A stretch of DNA of 52,449 nucleotides from an uncultured Collinsella sp. (GTDB taxonomy: Bacteria; Actinomycetota; Coriobacteriia; Coriobacteriales; Coriobacteriaceae): contig UQLB01000017.1 in the NCBI GenBank assembly GCA_900541725.1, positions 1-52,449 on the forward strand, in the 5' to 3' direction. The notes beneath the pieces were generated by a model. It was given only the letters and a program-made list of their open reading frames with translations, ran no database searches and had not been told where the DNA came from. Position numbers and translations under genes: made by a program. Below are positions 1-11,853 of the stretch, piece by piece. How positions within the stretch are numbered: the stretch's first letter is position 1; every line of letters starts with the position of its first letter.

Positions 1-3861
<3,861 letters not shown>

Positions 3862-4003
3862 CCGCACCTCGCGGCCCGCGGGACCCAGCGCTCATGCGCG
3901 GTCCGGGCACGAGGATGCCCCCGAGTCACCTCCCCTATGCGCCATGCGGCCCTCAGGGCACGCCAGACGACCCAGGACACCGTAACGGTGGGCGCCGCCC
4001 ACC

Positions 4004-4120
4004 GGTCAGCGGCCAGAGCATGGGGGGCACGCCCGGTCCCGTTCCGAACCCGGAAGCTAAGCCCCATCGCGCCGAGAGTACTGCGGGGTCAGCCCGTGGG
4101 AGGCCAGGGCGCCGCTGACC
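4004..4120 (+). rRNA. rrf: 5S ribosomal RNA
   Basis: About 117 nt with the conserved core GTTCCGAACCCGGAAGCTAAG (4040-4060) and the closing helix GGTCAGCGGC (4004-4013) pairing with GCCGCTGACC (4111-4120). The pairing continues outward (3999-4003 with 4121-4125), which probably forms the processing stem of the precursor. It lies about 140 nt after 23S in the normal 16S-23S-5S order. Confidence 0.95.
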
Positions 4121-4154
4121 GGTGGACGGCACCGAGCCGTCATCGAACTTGGAA

Positions 4155-4184
4155 GGGGGAGGCCTCGCGGCCTCCCCCTTTTTT
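4155..4184 (+). terminator. Intrinsic terminator of the rRNA operon
   Basis: A perfect 10-bp stem, GGGGGAGGCC (4155-4164) with GGCCTCCCCC (4169-4178), closes a TCGC tetraloop and is followed by six T residues. It sits 35 nt after 5S. Confidence 0.95.
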
Positions 4185-4252
4185 GCGTTTTATAGAGAGC
4201 TGTAATACAAGAACTCGCTTTCTTTTAGCTTGTCTTACTGTTTGGCTGTATT

Positions 4253-4283
4253 TTGAGTCCTTCTTTTGTATTTGCGCGATAAT
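4253..4283 (+). promoter_or_regulatory. Possible promoter of coaE
   Basis: TTGAGT (4253-4258) and GATAAT (4278-4283) are good hexamers, but their spacing is 19 bp, longer than ideal. The region between the rRNA terminator and coaE is A/T-rich and otherwise empty, so a promoter is expected here. Confidence 0.3.
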
Positions 4284-4311
4284 AACTCCCATTGGCGTTA
4301 GGGAGGACTTG

Positions 4312-4953
4312 ATGTTTACCGTATTTGTCTTGGGCAATATTGCTTCGGGTAAGTCGACTGCCTGCCGCTATCTCGAATCTCATGGCGCCATGCTTATCGA
4401 TCTGGACGAGCTTGCCAAATCGCTGTATGTGCCAGGCTCCGATATCGTCAATGCCCTCGCGGAAGAATTTGGCTGGGATATTTTGGACGAGGAGGGCGGC
4501 GTTCGCCGCAGCATCCTCGCTTCTCGAGCTTTTGTTTCTCCTGATGCGGTCGCGAGGCTCAATAGCATTGTGCACCCCGTTCTCATTGAGCAGCTGTCAC
4601 TGAGGATTCTTGATCCGGTTTGCTGCACGGTTTCGTCCCCCCGTTATCCCTTTGCGGTTGTCGAGGTTTCTGCCCCGACTGGTTTTGAGGATGCTTTTGG
4701 CCTGGCTGATGAAATTCTGGTCATCAGCGCCCCTTTGTCAGTTCGTCGCGAGCGCGCTATTCAACGTGGTATGGAGCCATCTGATTTCGATGCCCGTTCT
4801 GCTTGCCAGCCCGATGAGTCTGCGCTGTGCAATCTCGCTACAACGGTGATTGATAATGCCGCAGGCGATAATTCGCTCTTTGAGCAGCTTGACTCTTGGC
4901 TTGCGCGCCGTGGGTTCGGGGATGTAGTGGATAAGGAGGAGACCGATGTCTAA
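4312..4953 (+). CDS. coaE: Dephospho-CoA kinase
   Basis: CoaE phosphorylates the 3' hydroxyl of dephospho-CoA with ATP, the last step of coenzyme A synthesis, in the cytoplasm. The 213-residue product has the P-loop GNIASGKS at residues 8-15. It also has a DLDELAK segment matching the family's DADxxAR, a PGS turn after it, and an LNSIVHPVL segment matching the substrate-lid LxxIxHP motif. RERAIQRG near residue 147 fits the adenine-side arginines. The sequence is divergent, with a less canonical P-loop than the usual GxTGSGKS. The ATG at 4312 is chosen because GGGAGG lies 5 nt upstream; the longer upstream frame runs into 5S rRNA. It overlaps the next gene by 8 nt, so the two are co-translated. 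Confidence 0.85.
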   Translation: MFTVFVLGNIASGKSTACRYLESHGAMLIDLDELAKSLYVPGSDIVNALAEEFGWDILDEEGGVRRSILASRAFVSPDAVARLNSIVHPVLIEQLSLRILDPVCCTVSSPRYPFAVVEVSAPTGFEDAFGLADEILVISAPLSVRRERAIQRGMEPSDFDARSACQPDESALCNLATTVIDNAAGDNSLFEQLDSWLARRGFGDVVDKEETDV

Positions 4954-5527
4954 GACACGTTTCTTTTCGTGGTATCGCCTTATACCGCTGACTGCCGTTT
5001 TTGTCTTCGGCCTTATTTCGCTCGTCTACTCGTATGCTCCTGCTGTTTTCTTTAAGCCGCTGTATCCGATTGACTACGAGGCATATGTAAAGCAATCCAG
5101 TATTTCGCATAATCTGGATCCGTATCTGGTGTGCGCTGTCATTAAGTCTGAATCGAATTGGGATCCCAAGGCCGAATCGAATCAGGGTGCTCAGGGATTG
5201 ATGCAGCTGATGCCCGTGACTGCTCAGGATATGATAGCCAAGGGCCTTGTCGACGGTGACGAGTATTCGGCCGACAACCTTAACGATCCGGCTACGAATA
5301 TCGAGTTTGGCTGTGCGTATCTTTCGTATCTTCTAGCGTATTTTAACGGGTCGACTGACAGTGCCATTGCCGCCTATAACGCCGGTATGGGCAATGTCGA
5401 CGGATGGGCGCAGCAGAACACGTCACTCCATAATGCGATTACCTTCCCTGAAACTCAGGCTTATCTGATTCGTGTCAATAATGCCTGGGTTCGCTATAAG
5501 ACCCTCTATCCCGATCGGTTCGTATAG
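4946..5527 (+). CDS. Membrane-anchored lytic transglycosylase (SLT domain)
   Basis: A 193-residue peptidoglycan lytic transglycosylase, expected to cleave the MurNAc-GlcNAc bond outside the membrane. An N-terminal hydrophobic helix (about residues 10-36) acts as signal anchor. The SLT domain follows: catalytic Glu69 in the ESNWDP motif, then GAQGLMQLMP (81-90) and AAYNAG (142-147), the classical order for Slt/MltC-type enzymes. It is shorter than Slt70 and lacks the superhelical domain. AGGAGG (4935-4940) inside the end of coaE precedes the start. No cell-wall-binding repeat is present. Confidence 0.9.
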   Translation: MSKTRFFSWYRLIPLTAVFVFGLISLVYSYAPAVFFKPLYPIDYEAYVKQSSISHNLDPYLVCAVIKSESNWDPKAESNQGAQGLMQLMPVTAQDMIAKGLVDGDEYSADNLNDPATNIEFGCAYLSYLLAYFNGSTDSAIAAYNAGMGNVDGWAQQNTSLHNAITFPETQAYLIRVNNAWVRYKTLYPDRFV

Positions 5528-5578
5528 GACTATGCCTGCCGCCTGCGTATACTGCAGATATATGAGTTAGGAGTATCC

Positions 5579-7819
5579 ATGGCGGAATTTGAAGTTGAGC
5601 GTGTTGGAGGAGAGCTCAAACGTTTTGGCGTTGAAGGCTCTGACGTGCCGTTTAAGGTCGTGTCTCCCTATGAGCCTGCCGGTTCTCAGCCTAAGGCCAT
5701 TGAGTCGCTTGTGCAGGGCGTGAGGGACGGAGACCGCTATCAGGTTTTGCTGGGCGTGACTGGTTCGGGCAAGACCTTCACGATGGCAAAGACTATTGAG
5801 GCCCTGGGAAAGCCGACGCTGGTCATGGCTCCGAATAAAACGCTCGCCGCTCAGCTTGCGAGCGAGCTCAAAGAGTTCTTTCCCAACAACGCTGTGGTCT
5901 ACTTCGTCTCGTACTACGACTACTATCAGCCCGAGGCGTATGTGCCGCAAAGCGATACATATATCGAGAAAGACTCCTCGATTAATGAAGAGGTCGAGAT
6001 GCTGCGCCATCAGGCGACCGCGTCACTGCTCTCTCGACGCGATGTGATCGTTGTCGCATCGGTCTCGTGTATCTATGGCATTGGCTCTCCTGAGGACTAT
6101 GCGGGTCTGGCTCCAAACGTCGACAAGAAGGTGCCGCTCGAGCGCGATGACTTTATCCATGCACTTATCGACATTCAATATGATCGCAATGACTATGACC
6201 TGGCACGCGGCACGTTCCGCGTGCGCGGCGATGTTGTCGACGTGTATCCGCCTTATGCCGAGCATCCGTTGCGGTTTGAGTTCTTTGGCGACGAGGTCGA
6301 GCTGATTGCCGAGATCGATGAGGTCACCGGTGAGATGCTTCGTGAGTACGAGGCCATCCCCGTATGGCCGGCATCGCACTACGTGACCGAGAAGCCGAAG
6401 GTCAAGGCGGCTCTGAAATCGATCAGCGAAGAGTGCGAGAAGCGCGTGGCGGAGCTCAAGGCGACCGACAAGTTGCTCGAGGCGCAGCGTCTGCAGCAGC
6501 GCACCGATTATGATCTTGAGATGCTCGAGACGATGGGCTTTTGCAACGGCATCGAGAACTACTCGCGTCATCTGGACGGTCGCAAGCCGGGTGAGCCGCC
6601 GTTTACCCTGATCGATTACTTTCCTAAGGACATGCTCTGTATCATCGACGAGAGCCATGTGACGGTGCCGCAGATCCGCGGCATGCATGAAGGCGACCGC
6701 TCGCGTAAGGTAACGCTGGTGGAACACGGTTTTCGCCTGCCCTCGGCACTCGATAATCGCCCGCTTCGTTTCGATGAGTTTGAGGCAAGGATACCCCAGT
6801 TTATCTATGTTTCGGCCACGCCGGGCGACTACGAGCTGCGGGTGAGCCAAAACGACGTGGAGCAGATCATTCGTCCGACCGGTCTGCTCGACCCCAAGAT
6901 CGATGTGCGTCCGGTTCGTGGGCAGATTGACGATCTTGAGGACGAGATTCGCGAGCGCGTTGCCCGCAAGGAGCGCGTGCTGGTGACCACGCTCACCAAG
7001 CGCATGGCCGAGGACCTGACCGACCATCTGCTTGATGCCGGCATTAAGGTCAATTACATGCACTCCGATACAGCGACGATGGACCGTGTCGAGATCCTGC
7101 GAACGCTGCGCGAGGGCAAGATCGATGTTCTCGTTGGCATTAACCTGCTTCGCGAGGGCCTAGACCTTCCCGAGGTCTCACTGGTGGCAATTCTCGATGC
7201 CGATAAGGAAGGCTTCTTGCGCAACCGCCGTTCGCTGATTCAGACGATTGGCCGCGCGGCCCGTAACGCCGATGGCGAAGTCATCATGTATGCGGACGTT
7301 GTGACCGATTCGATGAAAGAGGCCATCGAGGAGACGCAGCGCCGTCGCGAGATTCAGATGGCATATAACGAAGAGCATGGCATTGTGCCCAAGACGGTGC
7401 GCAAGGCCATCAACGACATCTCAAGTTTTATTGCCGAGGCCGAAAAAACCGTGGGTTCCAAGGGGCGCTCGAAGGGCGACTCTCTTGGCCATGGCGCATT
7501 CTATACGCCCGATGAGTCGGGCGAGGGTGGCGTGCCGGAAACGGTGGCGCCCGAGCAGACACTTGCGGAGCAGTTGGAAGAACTGCCGCATGACGAGCTT
7601 GTGCGGATCGTCGAAACCATGGAAGAGGATATGCGTAACGCTTCTGCCGCCATGGACTTTGAGGAGGCGGCGCGCCTGCGCGATGCCGTCGTTCAGATTC
7701 GGGCGATGCTCGAGGGTGCGTCTGAGGACGAGACGATCGAGCGCTTACGTTCGCAGGCCCGCAAGGGTTCCACGTTCGCATCGGGCAGAAAACGCCAGGG
7801 TGCACGGTTTAAGAAATAG
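5579..7819 (+). CDS. uvrB: Excinuclease ABC subunit B
   Basis: UvrB is the damage-verifying helicase-like subunit of nucleotide excision repair. It is loaded by UvrA and then recruits UvrC. The 746-residue protein shows the Walker A GVTGSGKT (59-66), the beta-hairpin YYDYYQPEAY (112-121) that inserts between the strands, and a Walker B-like IIDESH near residue 360. Helicase motifs such as YVSATPGDYE follow, then IGRAARN. A C-terminal UVR motif (MDFEEAARLRD) contacts UvrC. The protein is longer than the usual 660-700 residues because of a linker before the UVR motif and a basic tail. AGGAG at 5569-5573 supports the ATG. No clear LexA box is visible upstream, unlike uvrA. Confidence 0.97.
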   Translation: MAEFEVERVGGELKRFGVEGSDVPFKVVSPYEPAGSQPKAIESLVQGVRDGDRYQVLLGVTGSGKTFTMAKTIEALGKPTLVMAPNKTLAAQLASELKEFFPNNAVVYFVSYYDYYQPEAYVPQSDTYIEKDSSINEEVEMLRHQATASLLSRRDVIVVASVSCIYGIGSPEDYAGLAPNVDKKVPLERDDFIHALIDIQYDRNDYDLARGTFRVRGDVVDVYPPYAEHPLRFEFFGDEVELIAEIDEVTGEMLREYEAIPVWPASHYVTEKPKVKAALKSISEECEKRVAELKATDKLLEAQRLQQRTDYDLEMLETMGFCNGIENYSRHLDGRKPGEPPFTLIDYFPKDMLCIIDESHVTVPQIRGMHEGDRSRKVTLVEHGFRLPSALDNRPLRFDEFEARIPQFIYVSATPGDYELRVSQNDVEQIIRPTGLLDPKIDVRPVRGQIDDLEDEIRERVARKERVLVTTLTKRMAEDLTDHLLDAGIKVNYMHSDTATMDRVEILRTLREGKIDVLVGINLLREGLDLPEVSLVAILDADKEGFLRNRRSLIQTIGRAARNADGEVIMYADVVTDSMKEAIEETQRRREIQMAYNEEHGIVPKTVRKAINDISSFIAEAEKTVGSKGRSKGDSLGHGAFYTPDESGEGGVPETVAPEQTLAEQLEELPHDELVRIVETMEEDMRNASAAMDFEEAARLRDAVVQIRAMLEGASEDETIERLRSQARKGSTFASGRKRQGARFKK

Positions 7820-7822
7820 CGA

Positions 7823-7865
7823 ACAGGCCCCGAGTTCCCTGTGGAGCTTGGGGCCTGTGTCTTTT
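7823..7865. terminator. Terminator between convergent uvrB and flavoprotein gene
   Basis: ACAGGCCCC (7823-7831) pairs perfectly with GGGGCCTGT (7850-7858), and the 18-nt loop can extend the stem (AGTTCC with GGAGCT, one G-T pair). CTTTT follows on the plus strand. It lies between two converging genes and could serve both, although the T-run is best for uvrB. Confidence 0.8.
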
Positions 7866-7884
7866 GCGCGCTGGAATTCGTGCG

Positions 7885-9525
7885 TTAGAGGTCTGCGATC
7901 AGGGCTTCGGCACAACGGATGCCGTCGGTGGCCGCGCTCATGATGCCGCCGGCATATCCAGCTCCCTCACCACAAGGGTAGAGGCCCGGGGTCGACACGG
8001 CATGGCACGTTCGGTCTCGGGTGACAGTGACCGGTGAGCTCGAACGAGTCTCCACGCCGGTAAGAACGGCGTCGGGGCGGTCGTAGCCGCGTAGCTTTTT
8101 TCCGAGTAGGGGAAGTCCCAGGCGGAGCGACTCGACGATATGCTGCGGCAGGGCTTCGTCAATTGCCGTCCAGGTCACACCGAGCGGATAGGTGGGCTTT
8201 ACCTTTCCGGGCGCCTTGCTGGCACGTCCTGCGAGGAAATCTCCGACGAGCTGTGCCGGTGCGTTCCAGTTGGAACCGCCCAGGCGATAGGCGGCCGCCT
8301 CGCAGGCACGCTGGAGCTCGATGCCGGCGAGCGGGTCATCGTTGTGAAGGTCCTCGGGTGTGACGTTAACGAGCAGGGCGGCATTTGCGTTGCGTCCGTC
8401 GCGGGCATTGAGACTGGCGCCGTTGACGCACAGGTGGCCCTGCTCGGAAGAGGCGGCGACAACCTGCCCGCCGGGGCACATGCAAAACGAGAACACGCTG
8501 CGGCCGTTGGGAAGATGGGCGACGAGCTTGTAAGGGGCTGCTCCGAGAGCAGGATGTCCCGCCGAGGCTCCGTATTGGACTCGGTCGATGTCGCGCTGCG
8601 GATGCTCGATGCGAACGCCCATGGCAAAGGTCTTTTGTGCGAGGGCCACGTTGTGGCCCTTAAGGAGCTCAAAAATATCGCGAGCAGAATGCCCGCAGGC
8701 GAGGATGAGGTGCTTTGTCTCGATTGGCTCGCAAGCGGCGTCTTGGGACGATTGGACATCAATACCGGTGATGGCGCCAGACGCGTCGATGCGAATGTCG
8801 ACGAGCTTCGTTCGATAACGGACGACACCTCCGAGCTGCTCGATGCGCTGGGATATAGCAGTGACAACCGTGGGAAGGATGTCGGAGCCAATGTGCGGCT
8901 TGGCATCCCACAGAATATCGCGGGGCGCGCCCGCCTCGACGAAGGTTTCGAGGATAAGGCGATGGGCGGGATTTTTGGTTCCCGTATTGAGTTTGCCGTC
9001 CGAGAAGGTTCCCGCGCCGCCCAGGCCAAACTGGATATTGCTCTCGGGGTCGAGGATGCGCTCCTTTAGAAAGAGGTCGATCGCCTGCGAGCGGCGAAAT
9101 GCCGGGTCGCCGCGCTCGATGAGCAAGGGCTTAAGACCTGCTTCGGCGAGCGTAAGCGCAGCGAAAAGGCCGGCGCATCCGGCGCCGACAACGACAGGGC
9201 GTTCTTGAGGTGCGTCGGAGACGGGGGAGGGGAATGAAGGCTCATCGTCTTCTATCGCGCGTACGCGCGAGCGGTCACGCTCGGCAACGCTGTCGACCGC
9301 TTCTTGCTCGAGGTGGGGACTAGTCAGCTCAACACGAAAGCTCAGGATAAAATGGACGTCTCGTTTTTTGCGAGCGTCGATTGACTTGCGGTGGAGCTCG
9401 ATGGACTTGATCTCGGAGTCTTTGCAACGTAGGACGCGCTTGGCGACTCGCTTGCCAACAATGAGGCAGGCATTTTCATCGCCGGCTTCATCGAGCGAAG
9501 CGTTGACTTGGGTGATTTCGATCAT
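7885..9525 (-). CDS. FAD-dependent dehydrogenase of the COG2509 type
   Basis: A 546-residue flavoprotein. After an N-terminal alpha/beta region of about 100 residues, a Rossmann dinucleotide site VVVGAGCAGLFAAL begins near residue 111 (GAGCAG 114-119). A LIERGD acidic end follows at the second strand, then a QFGLGGAGTFSDGK segment and a C-terminal GLYPCGEGAGYAGGI FAD-closing motif, all typical of uncharacterised NAD(FAD)-utilising dehydrogenases. The reaction and substrate are unknown. The ATG at 9525 is preferred over the upstream ATG at 9648 because AAGGAG lies 7 nt before it and the family begins with this segment. The 80-nt gap to the upstream flavoprotein gene contains a hairpin, so expression may be partly uncoupled. 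Confidence 0.85.
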   Translation of the reverse strand: MIEITQVNASLDEAGDENACLIVGKRVAKRVLRCKDSEIKSIELHRKSIDARKKRDVHFILSFRVELTSPHLEQEAVDSVAERDRSRVRAIEDDEPSFPSPVSDAPQERPVVVGAGCAGLFAALTLAEAGLKPLLIERGDPAFRRSQAIDLFLKERILDPESNIQFGLGGAGTFSDGKLNTGTKNPAHRLILETFVEAGAPRDILWDAKPHIGSDILPTVVTAISQRIEQLGGVVRYRTKLVDIRIDASGAITGIDVQSSQDAACEPIETKHLILACGHSARDIFELLKGHNVALAQKTFAMGVRIEHPQRDIDRVQYGASAGHPALGAAPYKLVAHLPNGRSVFSFCMCPGGQVVAASSEQGHLCVNGASLNARDGRNANAALLVNVTPEDLHNDDPLAGIELQRACEAAAYRLGGSNWNAPAQLVGDFLAGRASKAPGKVKPTYPLGVTWTAIDEALPQHIVESLRLGLPLLGKKLRGYDRPDAVLTGVETRSSSPVTVTRDRTCHAVSTPGLYPCGEGAGYAGGIMSAATDGIRCAEALIADL

Positions 9526-9541
9526 CGAGGTCTCCTTAGAG

Positions 9542-9575
9542 GCAAGAAAGAGGCCGTCCGGTATCCCAGACGGCC
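9542..9575 (-). terminator. Minus-strand hairpin between the two flavoprotein genes
   Basis: GGCCGTC pairs with GACGGCC (plus coordinates 9569-9575 and 9552-9558) around a 10-nt loop, followed on the minus strand by TCTTTCTT. The T-run is interrupted, so termination may be partial. Confidence 0.5.
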
Positions 9576-9605
9576 CGAATGCGTTTTTGATTATAGACTG
9601 CGCGG

Positions 9606-10877
9606 CTACAGGCTGCTTGCAGCGCGAATGCCCGAGAGCCATGCCCACGCAAGGTTAAAGCCTCCGCAATCGGCGTCGATGTCGAGCGCTTCGCCGCAGA
9701 CGTAAAGCGGGGCGTCGACAACGCTGCGCGCGCGTAGACTGGGTGTTGAGATACTCTCGACAGATACGCCACCACGCGTGACCTGTGCCGAGCGCTCCTC
9801 GGCTGTTCCCTCAACGAGCAACTTAAAGTGCTTGAGGATCGAGACCAGGTGGATGACATCGTTGGAGCCTGGATGGCACTGCTCGAACGCCGTGCAGACG
9901 ACGCGGGAGAGTTGCGGGGCGAGCATGCCGTCGAGCCAACGGGGATCGCGGGGCGAAAAGCCGCCGAGCAGCTCAACGCGCCGGTTGAGCATATCGAGCA
10001 GCTCGTCTTTGGAGAGGTCGGGGAAAACGTCGAGCAGGATCGTATCACCGCGCTGGATACGACGGGAGAGGTTGAAGACAGCGACGCCCGAGATGCCGAA
10101 GGCTCGAAACAGGACTTCACCGTCTTCGTGCCAGAGCTCATTATGATTGCGGGCGAGCGTCAAGCGGGCGCGGACGCGCAGGCCGTCCAACGTCTTGAGT
10201 GCCGCCCGATCGCCGACGACCGTTGCCGATACGGGGCAGAGGATGGGGCGCAGCGAAGTGAGGGGGAGGCTAAACGTATCGGCGATACCGGTGGGGTTGC
10301 CACCCGTGGCGATAATTACGGCATGTGCCTCCAGGGCCTCGTTCTTGCGAGGGACATCGGCGAGCGCTTTCCGAAGCGAGCGGAGCTCCGTTTTTCGGTC
10401 GTCGTGCTTTTTTGCCTTGAGCGCCCGCGCTGGACGGTCTATTTGGAGTGTCCAGCCTTCGGAAGCTTTGTGCGCCGAGGCAACGTTGGCTCCGCAGATT
10501 AAGGTGATACCTAGGCGGTCGCAAACGTTGAGAAGCGCGTCGCGCACCGATTCAGCGCGAAGGGAGCGCGGGTACAGCCGGCCTTCCTCGGAGGTTGTCA
10601 TGATACCCAGCGAGGAGAAGAAACCCATAAGCTCTTGTTCGGGCTGGGGGCCCATGACGGATTCGACGAATGCGGGGTGGTTATACCGCTGAGGATCAAT
10701 CGATTCGTTGGAGAGGTTGCAGCGGCCGTTACCGGTCGCAAGGAGCTTAAGGCCACAGGCGACATCGCGCTCAACGATGCAGACGCTTTTGCCAGCGCGT
10801 GCGGCCGTAATGGCAGCGGCGAGGCCTGAAGCCCCGCCGCCGATTACCAGGACGTCATAGAAGGCGCTCGCGTTCAC
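9606..10877 (-). CDS. HI0933/YhiN-family FAD-binding oxidoreductase
   Basis: A 423-residue member of the BaiN/HI0933-like flavoprotein family, sometimes annotated as aminoacetone oxidase family. It has the N-terminal FAD site DVLVIGGGASGLAAA (8-22) and the family signature LLATGNGRCNLSN (near 45-57). It also has an internal ATGGNPTG and a C-terminal GGFNLAWAWLSG that closes on the flavin. The biological substrate is not established from sequence. It starts with GTG immediately after the TAA of the upstream Mrp gene (zero-base spacing), with GAGG inside that gene as likely ribosome site, so it is translationally coupled to it. Confidence 0.85.
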   Translation of the reverse strand: MNASAFYDVLVIGGGASGLAAAITAARAGKSVCIVERDVACGLKLLATGNGRCNLSNESIDPQRYNHPAFVESVMGPQPEQELMGFFSSLGIMTTSEEGRLYPRSLRAESVRDALLNVCDRLGITLICGANVASAHKASEGWTLQIDRPARALKAKKHDDRKTELRSLRKALADVPRKNEALEAHAVIIATGGNPTGIADTFSLPLTSLRPILCPVSATVVGDRAALKTLDGLRVRARLTLARNHNELWHEDGEVLFRAFGISGVAVFNLSRRIQRGDTILLDVFPDLSKDELLDMLNRRVELLGGFSPRDPRWLDGMLAPQLSRVVCTAFEQCHPGSNDVIHLVSILKHFKLLVEGTAEERSAQVTRGGVSVESISTPSLRARSVVDAPLYVCGEALDIDADCGGFNLAWAWLSGIRAASSL

Positions 10878-11708
10878 TTAGGCCTCGTCGGTCTCGTGCG
10901 GGGTAATGGCCTCGACGGCAGAGACTGCCTTGGGCAACATGTCATCGGGCAGCGCGGTCTCGACCTCGCCCTTATCGCAGGCCTCGGCGAGTGCCGGATT
11001 AATGGGAAGCTGGCCCAAGATGTCGAGGTTATAGCGATCTGCGACCTCGGGGAGCTTGCTCTTGCCAAAGACCTCAATCTTCTTGCCGCAGTCGGGGCAC
11101 TCAATATAGCTCATGTTCTCGACAATGCCCAGAATGGGGACGTTCATCTTCTCGGCCATGTTGACCGCCTTGGCGACGATCATCGAGACCAGATCCTGCG
11201 GGCTCGTGACGATGACGATGCCGTCGACGGGCAGCGACTGGAAGACGGTGAGCGCGACGTCGCCTGTTCCCGGAGGCATGTCGACCAGCAGGTAGTCGAT
11301 GGGGCCCCACGAGGTCTCGCTCCAGAACTGCCTAATGGCGCCTGCGATGACCGGACCGCGCCAAAGGACGGGGTCGGTCTCGTTTTGGAGCAGCAGGTTG
11401 GAGCTCATGACCTTGACGCCGTGCTCGGAGATTTCGGGCAGCATAAGGTTGCCAAGGGCATGGACGTGGCGTCCGCTCATACCGAACATCTTGGGGATGG
11501 AGGGACCGGTGATGTCGGCATCGAGGACGCCGACCTTGTGGCCGTGACGGGCAAGCTCGGTGGCGATGGCACCGGTGACAAACGACTTGCCGACACCGCC
11601 CTTGCCGGAAAGCACGGCGATGACGCGTTTGACCTCGGACAGCGTGTTCTCCTCAAATTGCGACGGCGACGTTTGTCCGCCGGCGGCCTGTGCGTGCTCG
11701 CAACCCAT
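10878..11708 (-). CDS. mrp: Mrp/NBP35-family iron-sulfur carrier ATPase
   Basis: A 276-residue P-loop NTPase of the Mrp/ApbC family, which binds and delivers [4Fe-4S] clusters to target apoproteins in the cytosol. The deviant Walker A SGKGGVGKS is at 34-42, DADITGPSIPKMFG at 63-76, VDMPPGTGD at 142-150, and the cluster-binding CxxC pair is Cys204 and Cys207 in YIECPDCGK. The N-terminal MGCEH adds another cysteine, as in some NBP35-like proteins. The ATG at 11708 has AAAGGAGT 6 nt upstream; the longer frame to 11765 lacks support. It heads a minus-strand group with the two flavoproteins. Confidence 0.92.
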   Translation of the reverse strand: MGCEHAQAAGGQTSPSQFEENTLSEVKRVIAVLSGKGGVGKSFVTGAIATELARHGHKVGVLDADITGPSIPKMFGMSGRHVHALGNLMLPEISEHGVKVMSSNLLLQNETDPVLWRGPVIAGAIRQFWSETSWGPIDYLLVDMPPGTGDVALTVFQSLPVDGIVIVTSPQDLVSMIVAKAVNMAEKMNVPILGIVENMSYIECPDCGKKIEVFGKSKLPEVADRYNLDILGQLPINPALAEACDKGEVETALPDDMLPKAVSAVEAITPHETDEA

Positions 11709-11853
11709 GTATGACTCCTTTGTATATGTTGGGGCCGGGGCCCCGTGATGTGACACGAGCGTCATTGTACCCTCGTTTGCGAGCGGGAGTCATTTGCGAT
11801 GCATTTGGGCCGAGCGTGCTTGCAATACGATGGGTCCAAGCGAATGGGCGGGC

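Noticed and set aside
9590..9595. A perfect TATAAT on the minus strand before the COG2509 flavoprotein gene
   Set aside because: There is no -35 box at a fitting distance, and the transcript would meet the hairpin at 9552-9575 at once.
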